Shown here in pieces: positions 1-8,100 of a DNA stretch of 11,952 bases. Source of the stretch: Echinostoma caproni (lineage: Eukaryota > Platyhelminthes > Trematoda > Plagiorchiida > Echinostomatidae); NCBI GenBank assembly GCA_900618425.1, contig UZAN01043025.1:1-11952 (forward strand), given 5' to 3'. Below the pieces are notes generated by a model, which saw only the letters and a list, made by a program, of their open reading frames with translations, did no database searches and was not told the origin of the DNA. A program made the translations under genes and the position numbers. Numbering within the stretch: position 1 is the first letter of the stretch; each line of letters opens with the position of its first letter.

Positions 1-1
1 A

Positions 2-428
2 GACATCCAGTGCATCGAGATGGTACAAAGTTTGGCCACTCGAATGATCTCGGGTATAATGGACAAATCATATGAAGAAAGGCTTGTAGCGTTAGACCTC
101 TTTTCTATGGAAAGAACACGCCTTAGGAATGCCCTCATGGAAACATTTAAGATAATGAAAGGATTCACTGCCGTAAGAGCCGAAAGTTTATTCACTCGAA
201 CGCCCGTTGCAAGACAGCGACTGAAACGAGTTTGGAGCTTTGAGAGAAGAAACATTCCTACAGAAACAAGAATCTGGACGCGTGGTTGGCGGAAGCCTTT
301 TCCGTTCTATGATATCTGACTTGATCATGTTAAGATGCAGCTCTGCCTCCAAGGGATATAAAAAGCAGAGTATTGCTCAATGGCGGTTTCCCATTAAGTT
401 GATCCTAGCAAAGATTTGCGTCACATAG
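2..428 (+). pseudogene. C-terminal remnant of a non-LTR (LINE-type) reverse transcriptase, frameshifted
   Basis: The frame is open from the first bases of the window to a TGA at 317-319. It reads as the segment just C-terminal of the reverse-transcriptase domain in jockey/CR1-like LINEs. Recognisable blocks are an IE-VQ-AT-M motif (residues about 5-15), SYEERL (about 23-28), LDLFSMERTRLR (about 31-42) and FKIMKG (about 48-53), followed by the basic LFTRTP...RR stretch. The family normally continues with an (F/S)xRVVxxWNxLP-type motif. Here a RVVGG-like piece and a later SSASKGY-like piece appear in a different frame (about 240-428), so a frameshift lies around 220-275. The element is therefore dead, at least here. 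Its 5' part lies outside the window or is truncated. Such ORFs drive target-primed reverse transcription in active relatives. Clade assignment is uncertain; the RT-tail call itself is fairly firm. Confidence 0.72.
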
Positions 429-758
429 CCATCAGCCGTGCAACTTTAAAATTAGTAACTATTCCATTCCTATATCAAATCAGTTTTTGAAAAACAATTG
501 CATTCAAGCAATAACCTCCAGTTTCATTTACCTGAATAACTATTTCATATGCCTTTATGAATCATGGCTAAATGAAAATATAGACGACATAGTTATGCAT
601 GTAAATAACTGTTGCCATCAAGATCGAAAGGAAGAAATACAGAAAACGGATGTTGATAGAGCCATAACCTCCATCAGTTTCAAATGTTCTATCAAGTTTA
701 AACTTATGTTAGGTTTATCCTCGAATGTTATTGATCGTTTAACTGTCAAGTGTCACGC
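409..758 (+). other. Open stretch ending at a perfect GTAAGT donor; possible internal exon
   Basis: This frame has no stop from 409, just after a TAG, until the TAA at 760-762. That TAA lies inside a consensus 5' splice donor, GTAAGT, at 759-764. If the donor is used, the exon would end at 758 with two bases of a codon. Its upstream acceptor is unclear; candidates are AGs near 508, 524, 649 and 679. The translation is rich in Asn, Cys, Ile and Ser, with a charged segment DRKEEIQKTDVDRA, and I recognise no domain. Joining 758 to the 18-nt candidate exon at 1075 keeps the frame open. About 118 open codons can occur by chance in a window this size, so this is a weak exon candidate and not a gene call. 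Confidence 0.15.
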
Positions 759-1043
759 GTAAGTTTCCATAGTTCAAGGTTACTTGATAAGTAATGGATG
801 CATTGATTGTTTGTACATCTACACTAAGAAATCAGCTTGCATTATGGCTAATTTTTTTCCCTTTTGGATGTAATAACTTTCGTAATGGTCGAACAGAATT
901 TTACATTTTAATCACAAATCTACTTATTCTATTTTACTTTGAATTGTTACGACATCTGTTTTGCCTCAAGCAGAAATCAAACCAGAGAATGATCACCAGC
1001 TAACACGCACGATGCCGTTCATAGATGAGTGTAGCTGAATGCT

Positions 1044-1098
1044 CCACTCCCCTCTCGCCCCCCTCCACCCGCAGTGATCGTCGTTCCATTTGGTAAGA
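1044..1098 (+). other. Candidate 18-nt micro-exon with strong acceptor and donor
   Basis: A long, almost pure pyrimidine tract (about 1042-1070, dominated by C) runs into CAG at 1072-1074, a near-ideal 3' splice site. Only 18 nt later comes G|GTAAGA (donor GT at 1093-1094). The enclosed segment, 1075-1092, is a multiple of three. It is open in two of three phases, reading DRRSI or IVVPF, and the third phase begins with TGA. Symmetric exons of 6-36 nt are characteristic of fluke micro-exon genes. No flanking exon is proven. The alternative is a chance pairing of a C-rich simple-sequence tract with a GTAAG. Confidence 0.25.
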
Positions 1099-2006
1099 CA
1101 CCGAAAAACCCGATATTTCTCAGAGCACTGCTGTCTGTTTAGTAAAAGATATCTAAATATCTAATCCAGGAACCTGTGTGATAATAGGATTACTTTTCTG
1201 AATACATCCGTGCGCATTAGCGTCTCTTGGTTCTCCTCCAAGCATTCCATTTCCAAACTGTGACTCTTCTTTAAACAACAAGCCAATCAGAATTTTCGCT
1301 TTCATACTAGCCCTCTCAGCCCCCCTTTTCCATAATTATGAGCTTTTCTATTCGCTTCTGAAGCTTTCGATGAATGAATTAGCAAGTGTCTAAAATTGGG
1401 ATTGATCACGCCTCACTAAAGCTCAAATCCATTGTTAATTGCTACTCTCAATCAGATGTTTCTTCCCCGGTTTCCTTTAAACTACTGAATAGTAGCTTTC
1501 AACGTTAAGTTTCCCAAAAGTTAGACTCATTATTTTTGCGTCCGATTGCATCTATAGTCACGAAATTCATATATTCTGATAACATATTTACGGAACCTTT
1601 AATGCTGTGAGTATGATTTGTTAATTCATAAGGTTGGATTTTCCAATTGACATGAATATTTCTGAACGCGTATTCTGCGAGCAAAACCCCGCCACCAGCA
1701 TGGCTCGGACGGCAGACTACACCCTGTTTGGTACACACGCTACTCCAAAGTCAACTGGTTTACAACGGTCTGGTTTGTTCCTCATGTAAATGCTGCCCCC
1801 TGATGCACATACGTCTAATTGACACCGCTTCCTACCATTGCATTCCGATTTTCTGGCATTTAATAAACTTTATCCAAATCTATTGTAATTTCCTCCTCTA
1901 TCGCTCGATTCCGGAAGCCAAGTGTATAGTAAGCCTTATCCCAATTTGAATTTCACTGCTGCGCTACTGTTACGCTTAGCTGTCTGTCGGGTAGACCGTG
2001 TTCTTA

Positions 2007-2028
2007 ACATTGCTGTCACATTGCTGTT
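2007..2028. repeat. 11-bp tandem duplication (ACATTGCTGT unit)
   Basis: ACATTGCTGTC at 2007-2017 is followed directly by ACATTGCTGTT at 2018-2028, with 10 of 11 bases identical. It lies in a CTG-rich patch and most likely arose by replication slippage. Confidence 0.8.
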
Positions 2029-2160
2029 CCCGCTGCCCTACAACTTGGTTGCTCACCTAGCTGTAAGTTACTGTTGCTGTTTTATTATTACTGTATGATT
2101 TTAGAACCACGATTATTATCACTGTCGATAAACACAGCTAATTTATCGGACTTCGTTCTG

Positions 2161-2192
2161 CTGCCTGTAGTCGTGCTCTGCCTGTATCGTGC
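2161..2192. repeat. 15-17-bp tandem duplication
   Basis: CTGCCTGTAGTCGTGCT (2161-2177) is followed directly by CTGCCTGTATCGTGC (2178-2192). The copies differ by a single G in the middle and by their junction base. Like the nearby 11-bp duplication, it sits in CTG-rich sequence and looks like local slippage. Confidence 0.8.
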
Positions 2193-2774
2193 GTATTACT
2201 ATCGAAACTAAGTTACCGCGGAATTTCAGTCGGCCAAGGCGTGATAACACATCCATTCTAATCAAAAACGAGAAAGGAGATTTAGCCAAGTAATATTTAG
2301 TAGTCAATAAGAGAAAATCACACATGAGAAATTAGGATTTTACGTGAGTGGCATGCACAGGGGACATATTTTATTTATATCATTTTTACCTTTTATTTGA
2401 TATAGATTTTTCTGTGATCCTACGCTTACTGTGTCATTGTCCCGCTTCCTTGGTGAATCCCTAATGAACAAATTTGTACTGAACTCCGTAGTGTGTTCCA
2501 TAACCTCACTCTATGTTGCATTACTTACCCAGGGGTTGAGTTTGGCACAATGCTAAAGTCTGTTCTTTCATAGTAGAAGACTATTACACTTTTGGGATAA
2601 AAAACCGGAACTGATCATGTTTGACTAGAAATACCTATGCTCCATGATGCATTTTGTCATCTCAAGAGTAATTGGACTGTGGGTCGGTTATCCAGGAAGC
2701 GTTTCACAGAATAATCGTCACAGTATATCGATGATCTTTTAACTTTTACCTATTCTATTCATCTAACCACCAGT

Positions 2775-2792
2775 TTTGCACTCTTTGCACTC
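2775..2792. repeat. 9-bp tandem duplication upstream of the candidate exon
   Basis: TTTGCACTC occurs twice in tandem (2775-2783 and 2784-2792). It contributes to the pyrimidine-rich run that leads to the AGs at 2815-2816 and 2819-2820 just before the open stretch at 2821. Confidence 0.8.
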
Positions 2793-2820
2793 TCAGTACC
2801 CCTCTGTTTGTCTTAGGTAG

Positions 2821-3129
2821 GAGAATGATAGCCGCCTGGTGTTGTTATATATGAAAATCAAGAAGCGATCAGATGGGATCATACATCAATTCATCTACCG
2901 GACGAAGACATCCAGTGGACGATACTTACAAATTCCCAAGGTTCTGGTAGAAACTATGTTCCATCGTACCAGGAATATTTACTCTCTTGATAATTTCAAG
3001 ACAAAGAGACCTTTCTACGAAACGGTGAAATTTATTGATATGCATAACAGACGAGGACTACCTGTCGATCCCTTCTACGAAGTACCGAAAAAACATTCCT
3101 TTGACTTGCCCCCAAGGATAACTATATAA
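2821..3129 (+). CDS. Probable terminal exon of an unrecognised basic protein (partial)
   Basis: The frame is open for 102 codons from 2821 to TAA at 3127-3129. It is blocked immediately upstream by the TAG at 2818-2820, whose AG also serves as the 3' splice acceptor. A pyrimidine-rich run (CCCCTCTGTTTGTCTTAG) precedes it. An AG at 2816 would put that TAG in frame, so the acceptor at 2820 is preferred, with incoming phase 0. The first Met in frame is at 2851. The peptide looks protein-like: a basic KIKKRSDG start, then QFIYRTK, GRYLQIPKVLVETMF, RPFYETVKFIDMHNRRG, and a Pro/aromatic tail with DPFYEVPKKHSFDLPPR. There is no signal peptide or membrane segment. I do not recognise the family and assign no function. 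Overlapping poly(A) signals 450 nt downstream fit a last exon. A chance ORF remains possible at this length. Confidence 0.4.
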   Translation, partial: ENDSRLVLLYMKIKKRSDGIIHQFIYRTKTSSGRYLQIPKVLVETMFHRTRNIYSLDNFKTKRPFYETVKFIDMHNRRGLPVDPFYEVPKKHSFDLPPRITI

Positions 3130-3580
3130 TGAACGAAGTACATCAGAACTTCAAGGCGATATTGTATTGAACATTTCTTACCACATAGCCTCACTCAGTA
3201 CCATACACTCAGGGAATTTGTCTGGACAGCTGAAAACTGCACCGGCTACCTAGTTCTGCTTCATACGTTGTCTTCCAGTTCATGTGCAGTTGCGTTGGCC
3301 TCTTACGTCGGAAGACCATATGGTTGATTTTGTTTTCGATAAAGAGGCCCAGTGTCTCGAAATAATTTTTCATTTAGGCATCATTTTATCCCGCCGATGT
3401 CATTTAAATGATGTCTTCTCCTACTATGTGGTCTTCTTTAGAAGGATCTCCGGACACGTCATTGCATTTTAACTGTTATAAATGATGACTATAGCATCAC
3501 ACTGTTGTACGATCACCACAAGGAGGCATTTATTTGGGCTTAGAAATCTTTCTGCGAATCATTTTTTCAACTTAAAATGC
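3130..3580 (+). other. Possible 3' untranslated region
   Basis: If 2821-3129 is a last exon, this stretch up to the AATAAATAAA signal would be its 3' UTR. The only open frame in it (about 62 codons from 3284) has no recognisable motif. No repeat or RNA structure stands out. Confidence 0.3.
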
Positions 3581-3590
3581 AATAAATAAA
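3581..3590 (+). terminator. Overlapping polyadenylation signals (AATAAATAAA)
   Basis: Two overlapping AATAAA hexamers lie at 3581-3586 and 3585-3590, about 450 nt after the stop codon of the candidate exon. The downstream sequence is T/GT-containing (GTGATAATGTTTATTATTG). AATAAA is frequent in this AT-rich window (also near 4090, 6646, 7800, 9888 and 11021), so the support comes from position and doubling, not from the hexamer alone. Confidence 0.35.
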
Positions 3591-3690
3591 GGCAAAAGTT
3601 AAAATAATCGTGATAATGTTTATTATTGAAATTTTATCGGGCAGACTAATATTGCAATGGACTTCCTGTTTTTTCGCCTAGGACTCAAAG

Positions 3691-3710
3691 GTTCAGTTTA
3701 GTTCAGTTCT
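3691..3710. repeat. 10-bp imperfect tandem duplication
   Basis: GTTCAGTTTA at 3691-3700 is followed by GTTCAGTTCT at 3701-3710, with 8 of 10 bases identical. This is short local slippage; no function is implied. Confidence 0.7.
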
Positions 3711-4259
3711 CAATCCAGTAACCCTGGACCTGTGTGCGGCGTTTTTGATTGCTCTTTTTAGGTTGCCCATTTGGAAAAGAGAGCAGAAGGAAAATTAAAA
3801 TGTTGAGAGCGGAATCAGAGAGAAAATAGAGAATTAATGTAGACCGGGGTACCGAATAGATATACGAGCTCCACTGTTCACAGCACTGAACGATATCACT
3901 CCGAGGTTCCATTCACCGGTTTCTGTAATCCCGAGTTGCACACACATATAGCGGGAATTACTGGTTGTTCACCGGATTTTAAACACACTGCCGACGATCA
4001 GTATAATAATTGGTTTCGTTTCACTTAGAGATATTGTAAAACCCCAAAGTTAAAACAACTTAGGTTGAAGGAGCGAGGGAGTTGCATTGAATAAACAATG
4101 GGGCCCCCTTACATATCCATTCACTCTCCACTCCGCCCAATCAAAGAAAGATTTTTCTAACTAGACCTTGTGAAATGGTCATGGGTACCATATGGATTTC
4201 CCTGCAGTAAACATGCAGCGCACACACAATCCATTCTGGAAATAGAAATTATTCAATAT

Positions 4260-4324
4260 TGTTCACCGTCCCTGTATGTGGGGCCACATGTCACCCACCG
4301 TGGGTCACCCGGACAATGTTCACC
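4260..4324. repeat. Cluster of small palindromes between direct TGTTCACC repeats
   Basis: The octamer TGTTCACC occurs at 4260-4267 and again at 4317-4324. Between the copies are a perfect 6-bp inverted repeat with a 2-nt spacer (ATGTGG at 4276-4281 and CCACAT at 4284-4289) and an ACCCA/TGGGT inverted repeat around CCG (about 4293-4305). The segment is richer in G+C than its surroundings. I cannot assign it to a known element. Confidence 0.5.
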
Positions 4325-4491
4325 TACTTAGAAGGAAAACAACAAAAAAATGATACACCTAATGGTTACCTGTGGGTAATACAGTTTAGTGTTACTGCTT
4401 TTGGTTCGTAACCAGATATTTCACGGTTTGCGTTCTATTGAGGGCACAGTCATACTACACATTTTAGAATTCTAGCAAATCCAACCAATAG

Positions 4492-4803
4492 TATTCTGCT
4501 TTCAACCCCGCAAATCGATTGGTGCTCGAGCTGTCACATGTCACCAATTGGACTAGGTTTATCGAAACCCCGTTCAGTCCGCGTGATCCAATTTTTCCAT
4601 CAACAGAAAGAAAACGTGTCAGTTATCGGGCGTGGATAAAAGCTTCGGTGGGGTGGGGTTTAACTGTTCGAACCCCCACCCTCACCCGAAACGGTATAAC
4701 GACCTATGATCAACTAATCTTTATACAGTACCGAACAAAGCAGGCTCTAACGGACCTCAATAGATTGGGTAAAGAAGCGAATCACGTCAGGATGAATCAC
4801 TAA
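4492..4803 (+). other. Open stretch of unknown significance containing a strong hairpin
   Basis: The frame is open for 103 codons between a TAG at 4489-4491 and TAA at 4801-4803. The translation includes SHVTNWTRFIETPFSPRDP and QALTDLNRLGKEANHVRMNH. It lacks recognisable motifs and has no obvious splice acceptor or start context. The sequence from here to about 5330 appears richer in G+C than its flanks and holds overlapping open frames on both strands. That suggests an old repeat more than a gene, but no family is recognised. Confidence 0.12.
4644..4690. repeat. Strong G/C-rich hairpin (17 paired positions, 10-nt loop)
   Basis: The 5' arm at 4644-4660 (TTCGGTGGGGTGGGGTT) pairs with the 3' arm at 4671-4690 (AACCCCCACCCTCACCCGAA). 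The reverse complement of the 3' arm equals the 5' arm apart from three single-base insertions, which would be bulges. The loop is TAACTGTTCG. All 17 pairs are Watson-Crick and most are G-C. The loop-proximal GTTCGAACCCC resembles a tRNA B box by chance, but no cloverleaf can be built around it. Confidence 0.7.
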
Positions 4804-5417
4804 GTCAGCCTTCGTGTTCAGCCGTGAATGTTGGATTGAATCATTTCATGAATGGGCACAGCCTGGGTCTGGGGAATATGTTCCATTGAGTCAGACTTTC
4901 CCTCGAATAACACCGATTTCTTTGAAATAAGAGGGTCGCCCTCATCCATGGTGTCCCGCAGTTGGAAGATCCAGGTGAACCCAAAAGTTATCAACACGAT
5001 CGAACAGAATGGCGAATTATTCAAAATCTACACGATTGTAGCGGCCCTTTGACAACCTCAATCAGTCGTCTTCCCCGTTCACCACATTACCATGACAACG
5101 GTCCGGGGATAACGCAATTTACCCTTGTTACTCCGGATATGGCCATCACCGTCTTGCAGTTATGGCGGGAAAGAAGGAACAGAGGGCCACCGGAACTGCG
5201 CGTGAGACCCTTAATCAACCACGGGCTCAAAACACCCATAACCCGAGAACCCTAATAATGCAACAGCTCACCCTGTGCAGGTACTGAACTTCGTCCCGCA
5301 ACCCATGGTCCAATGTACCAGAGCTTCTCTGCCCAAAACTAATGGTAGCCGACGGCGAACAGGTCGACCGATATACCATTTCCTATCACAGCGGATTGCT
5401 ACACCGACAATGTCTAA

Positions 5418-5696
5418 GCTGTTGCCTTAATAACATTCAAGGAATCCTCAAGCATATTTTCATCCCTACGATGCAACAAATACGCAGTACTAACATTCAA
5501 ATATGTTTGTTACGCTCCTATTCAAGGAAGCGCCCTAGATAACACGTGCAGATTCATTGATTACACATTGTTGGAAAAATTGGAGCTCTCTACTCAATGG
5601 GTTTTCCATGACAATGAACCCAATCCTTTGGTCGTCTGGCAGAAATTTATTGACAGTCTTACAAAACAGAGGGTGAATGGTATTGCCATTTGCATC
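5418..5696 (+). other. Weak candidate exon ending at a GTATGT donor
   Basis: The frame is open from 5418, after the TAA at 5415-5417, to 5795. It contains a perfect TACTAAC branch-point word at 5488-5494, then AGs at 5526-5527 and 5537-5538, and a GTATGT donor at 5697-5702 lying exactly on a codon boundary. The part between reads protein-like, for example LLEKLELSTQWVFHDNEPN followed by WQKFIDSLTKQR. The HDNEPN word recalls the HDNDPK motif of Tc1/mariner transposases, but the expected downstream W-P-SPDLNP block is absent, so I do not call a transposase. Function unknown. Confidence 0.15.
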
Positions 5697-5799
5697 GTAT
5701 GTATTCGCACAGTTGTTGCAAATTCTTATTGCATGTTATATTCTCAATCGAATAAAAACGTAACTAGTTTGCACTATCTTCATTTGCACCGGTGAGATT

Positions 5800-7990
5800 T
5801 TCTTCCTTCGGCTGTGGGGAGGGGTTGGGTTCTTGAAGCTATTTTCGTTGTGCACACAGTTCAGGAATTACAGGCGGCTAATCCCTGACTTCTGAAACCG
5901 GAATGCTCTCGAGAAGTATAATAAGATTTGATAACTGAGTGCACAGGCCAAACATTTGTACCACATGAGCAGAAATTGAGCCGACACAGATCCGCCTCAG
6001 CCATATGTGTGTCCGCGCGGAATGTGTTCCTGGGCGCGTTGAGAAAACTGCCCTAGCGTTAGGTCTATGCAATTCACACCCCAAGTGAGCCTGGGTTGAT
6101 TGGCCATCACAGATTCGGTCAACATGAGCAGATAATGTGTGATGTGCTATAAAACATAAATCTTCGTTTAGAGGCATCAAAAGTGGGTCTTACTGGGTGA
6201 ATAAGACTGAACTAATCCATTCAGCTGGGGTGTGCGCTTCATATACGAGTTTGATAAAGTTGAGGTCTTCTCCACTTCAGGTACGGTTACTAGCCTATTC
6301 GTTCTGATTTAAGTGTAGCTTCTCGGATAGGCCATTTTCTAGTAAGGTTCTGTTCACCGAACCCAGATCGTCTTTTAAAGTTGCTTCTTCCACAATTTCG
6401 CTACCCAGCTAACTGCTTGCTTCCATAAAAACATGTTCTTATGATGGTTAGATACTCATGTCAAGTTGGCACTATTTTATCAGGATTGCTTCATCTCAAC
6501 CTTAGCAACCGGTAATCGGACCCACACACGGAACTCCAAGAGCATGTGATGCAAGGTGCGGTTGCCAATCGTTTTTACCACTATATGATGTAACTTGTCG
6601 AGAGCTGTTTAACTGGCAATTAAAGTCAATGAAACTATAAATTAAAATAAAGGCGAGATGTATTGATGCGATGGACTTATTTTCAGTTCATCGCTTCAAT
6701 AAAAACTTAGTAAAATCAAGCGGATGTCTGTGATCTAAAACTACGTTTTCAATGTCTTTCTCTTTCAGAGAAGCAAAAATAAATAGTCTACATACGCAGC
6801 GTAAAATGCTACTTGTTTGAGTTGAATTCGTTGAGGTTTAAAAATACACTTTGTCTAACCAGAAACAAAAGTAGCTTCAAATTCACCATTGGTGAATTGG
6901 ATCTAATGATAAGATAACGTGCTTTTCGTGCTTGTTTCAAGGAATAATTATCCTGATAACAAGCGGGGAATTTTAGCTTCCGGAGAAGGTACTTTTTGAA
7001 TCCACTCAGGGTTACCAAACATGTGTCCAACAACCGGTTTGATGACAGGATCATATGTGTAGAATACAAGTATAATATAATATACGGCAATATTTTCGAA
7101 TCTCAGGGTTGTTCACTAAATAACTACGTTCAGTTCGACAGAGAGCGACCGTTATTGGACACAGTTTGTCATCATACGTTTTATCGTGGATATGATGGAT
7201 AAAATACCAAGCCCGTTTCTGGGGGGCATCAGTTTTGTCTCCTCATTCCTACACAGTCTATCCCGGATGATAGAACAAAACGTGCATTCTGATAAATGGT
7301 AAGATTACGAAAGATGCTATCTTGTTAATGGTTAGACATCTGACGACGGAGAAATAAGCTGACTGTGTGTTCACCTGTCTGTATGAACCATGCGCAAAGA
7401 CCAGTTGAAGGGTATATAACCTCGCGGAAATTAACCCTGTTGTTCGAAAATTTAGTGTAGCTGAGACTGATCCGTATTTTGAAATTTCTGTGAATACAAA
7501 ATTGATTTGTTCGTTCTCGGTCCACGATCCCCAAGAGTAAATTCGCATGTACAGAAAGTATAAGGGTGGTTCCAATGCTTCTTAGGTTGTTCTATTTGAA
7601 CCAAGTATCTTGGAGCGGAGTAGTTTCACTTCTGTTACTTTACATGTTTCTAATTCAGCCAGGCATGGAGCTGCTGTGAAAACCTCTCAAAGTTAGACTT
7701 GTGTACGGTGTAATTTCAATCTGTGCGATGTGTGGGATTGTGTGAAAGGAACAGACCTGGGTGGAGACCGCACGTAACGTAATAGTTGTGTTTTAGTTGA
7801 ATAAAATATTGCAATCCCCAAAAATATTATATTTTTCTACTCTTCATGGTGAACAACATTTTATTTCTGAAATATTTAATACTTAGAATGCATAGCGTTC
7901 GACGGATCAGTATAATGTGTCTCAACGGACAAGACTGAACAGTTACTTTCGGCCAAGATTTCGTGGAATAGCACGAAAAAGACAAAACCC
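5800..7990. other. Non-coding stretch
   Basis: Several open frames of 65-105 codons occur on both strands (for example minus 5878-6180 and 7258-7575). None shows a recognisable motif, start context or splice framework. A good isolated acceptor (CTTTCTCTTTCAG, ending 6768) is followed by a five-codon open stretch and TAG. A short hairpin at 6346-6363 carries the recurring octamer TGTTCACC as its loop. Confidence 0.55.
6346..6363. repeat. 5-bp perfect hairpin with TGTTCACC loop
   Basis: GGTTC at 6346-6350 and GAACC at 6359-6363 pair perfectly. The loop, 6351-6358, is exactly the octamer TGTTCACC, which recurs elsewhere in the window. Confidence 0.5.
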
Positions 7991-8035
7991 AAATTCTGTA
8001 CATTCCAAATGAGAAACGGTCAGATCAGCTGCCCA

Positions 8036-8083
8036 GTGGCCGAGATTGGGTGTGTTCTACCGATGAGGTTCCGCGTTAAATCC
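8036..8083 (+). promoter_or_regulatory. tRNA-like RNA polymerase III A box and degenerate B box
   Basis: GTGGCCGAG at 8036-8044, followed by ATTGG, matches the A-box region of Ser/Leu-type tRNAs (consensus TGGCnnAG..GG). About 38 nt later, GTTAAATCC at 8075-8083 resembles the B box GTTCGAATCC with one base lost and one or two changes. The spacing is within the tRNA range. No tRNA cloverleaf or anticodon arm can be drawn, so this is a tRNA-derived promoter remnant and not a tRNA gene. Confidence 0.4.
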
Positions 8084-8100
8084 CCGACTGTGTCGACAAA

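Larger units (their letters stand above)
1099..2820. other. Non-coding stretch (intronic or intergenic)
   Basis: No convincing gene was found on either strand. The short open frames here (about 60-77 codons) have no recognisable motif. Scattered GTAAG sites (for example GTAAGT at 2063-2068 on plus, and the complement of ACTTAC near 2524-2529 on minus) occur at roughly the rate expected by chance. A patch from about 1950 to 2195 is rich in CTG/TGCTG words and holds two short tandem duplications, listed separately. Confidence 0.6.

Noticed and set aside
2907..2918. AGACATCCAGTG shared with the very start of the window as evidence for a second LINE copy
   Set aside because: The match stops after 12 bases, and the reading frames around it encode unrelated peptides.
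4664..4676. GTTCGAACCCC as the T-arm of a tRNA gene
   Set aside because: No acceptor, D or anticodon arms can be built around it. The sequence is better explained by the large hairpin at 4644-4690.
4818..5255. Overlapping open frames on both strands as a gene
   Set aside because: None has a recognisable domain or splice framework. The mutual overlap suggests G+C-rich shadow frames or an old unidentified repeat.
5568..5795. WVFHDNEPN as a Tc1/mariner transposase catalytic block
   Set aside because: The family's following W-P-SQSPDLNPIE segment is absent in all frames nearby, and no terminal inverted repeats were seen.
5878..6180. 100-codon minus-strand open frame
   Set aside because: No recognisable motif, start context or splice sites. 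The length is within what chance gives in this window.
7258..7575. 105-codon minus-strand open frame
   Set aside because: Low-similarity, hydrophobic, chance-like translation with another open frame overlapping on the same strand. No supporting signals.
3993..7915. Shared word GATCAGTATAAT near 3998 and 7904 as two copies of a repeat
   Set aside because: The flanks do not align. A few shared 12-mers are expected by chance in about 12 kb.
8050..8060. CCGATGAG just upstream of the real ribozyme as a tandem hammerhead copy
   Set aside because: The core U is replaced by C and no CGAAA follows at the needed distance. It lies between the A-box and B-box remnants.
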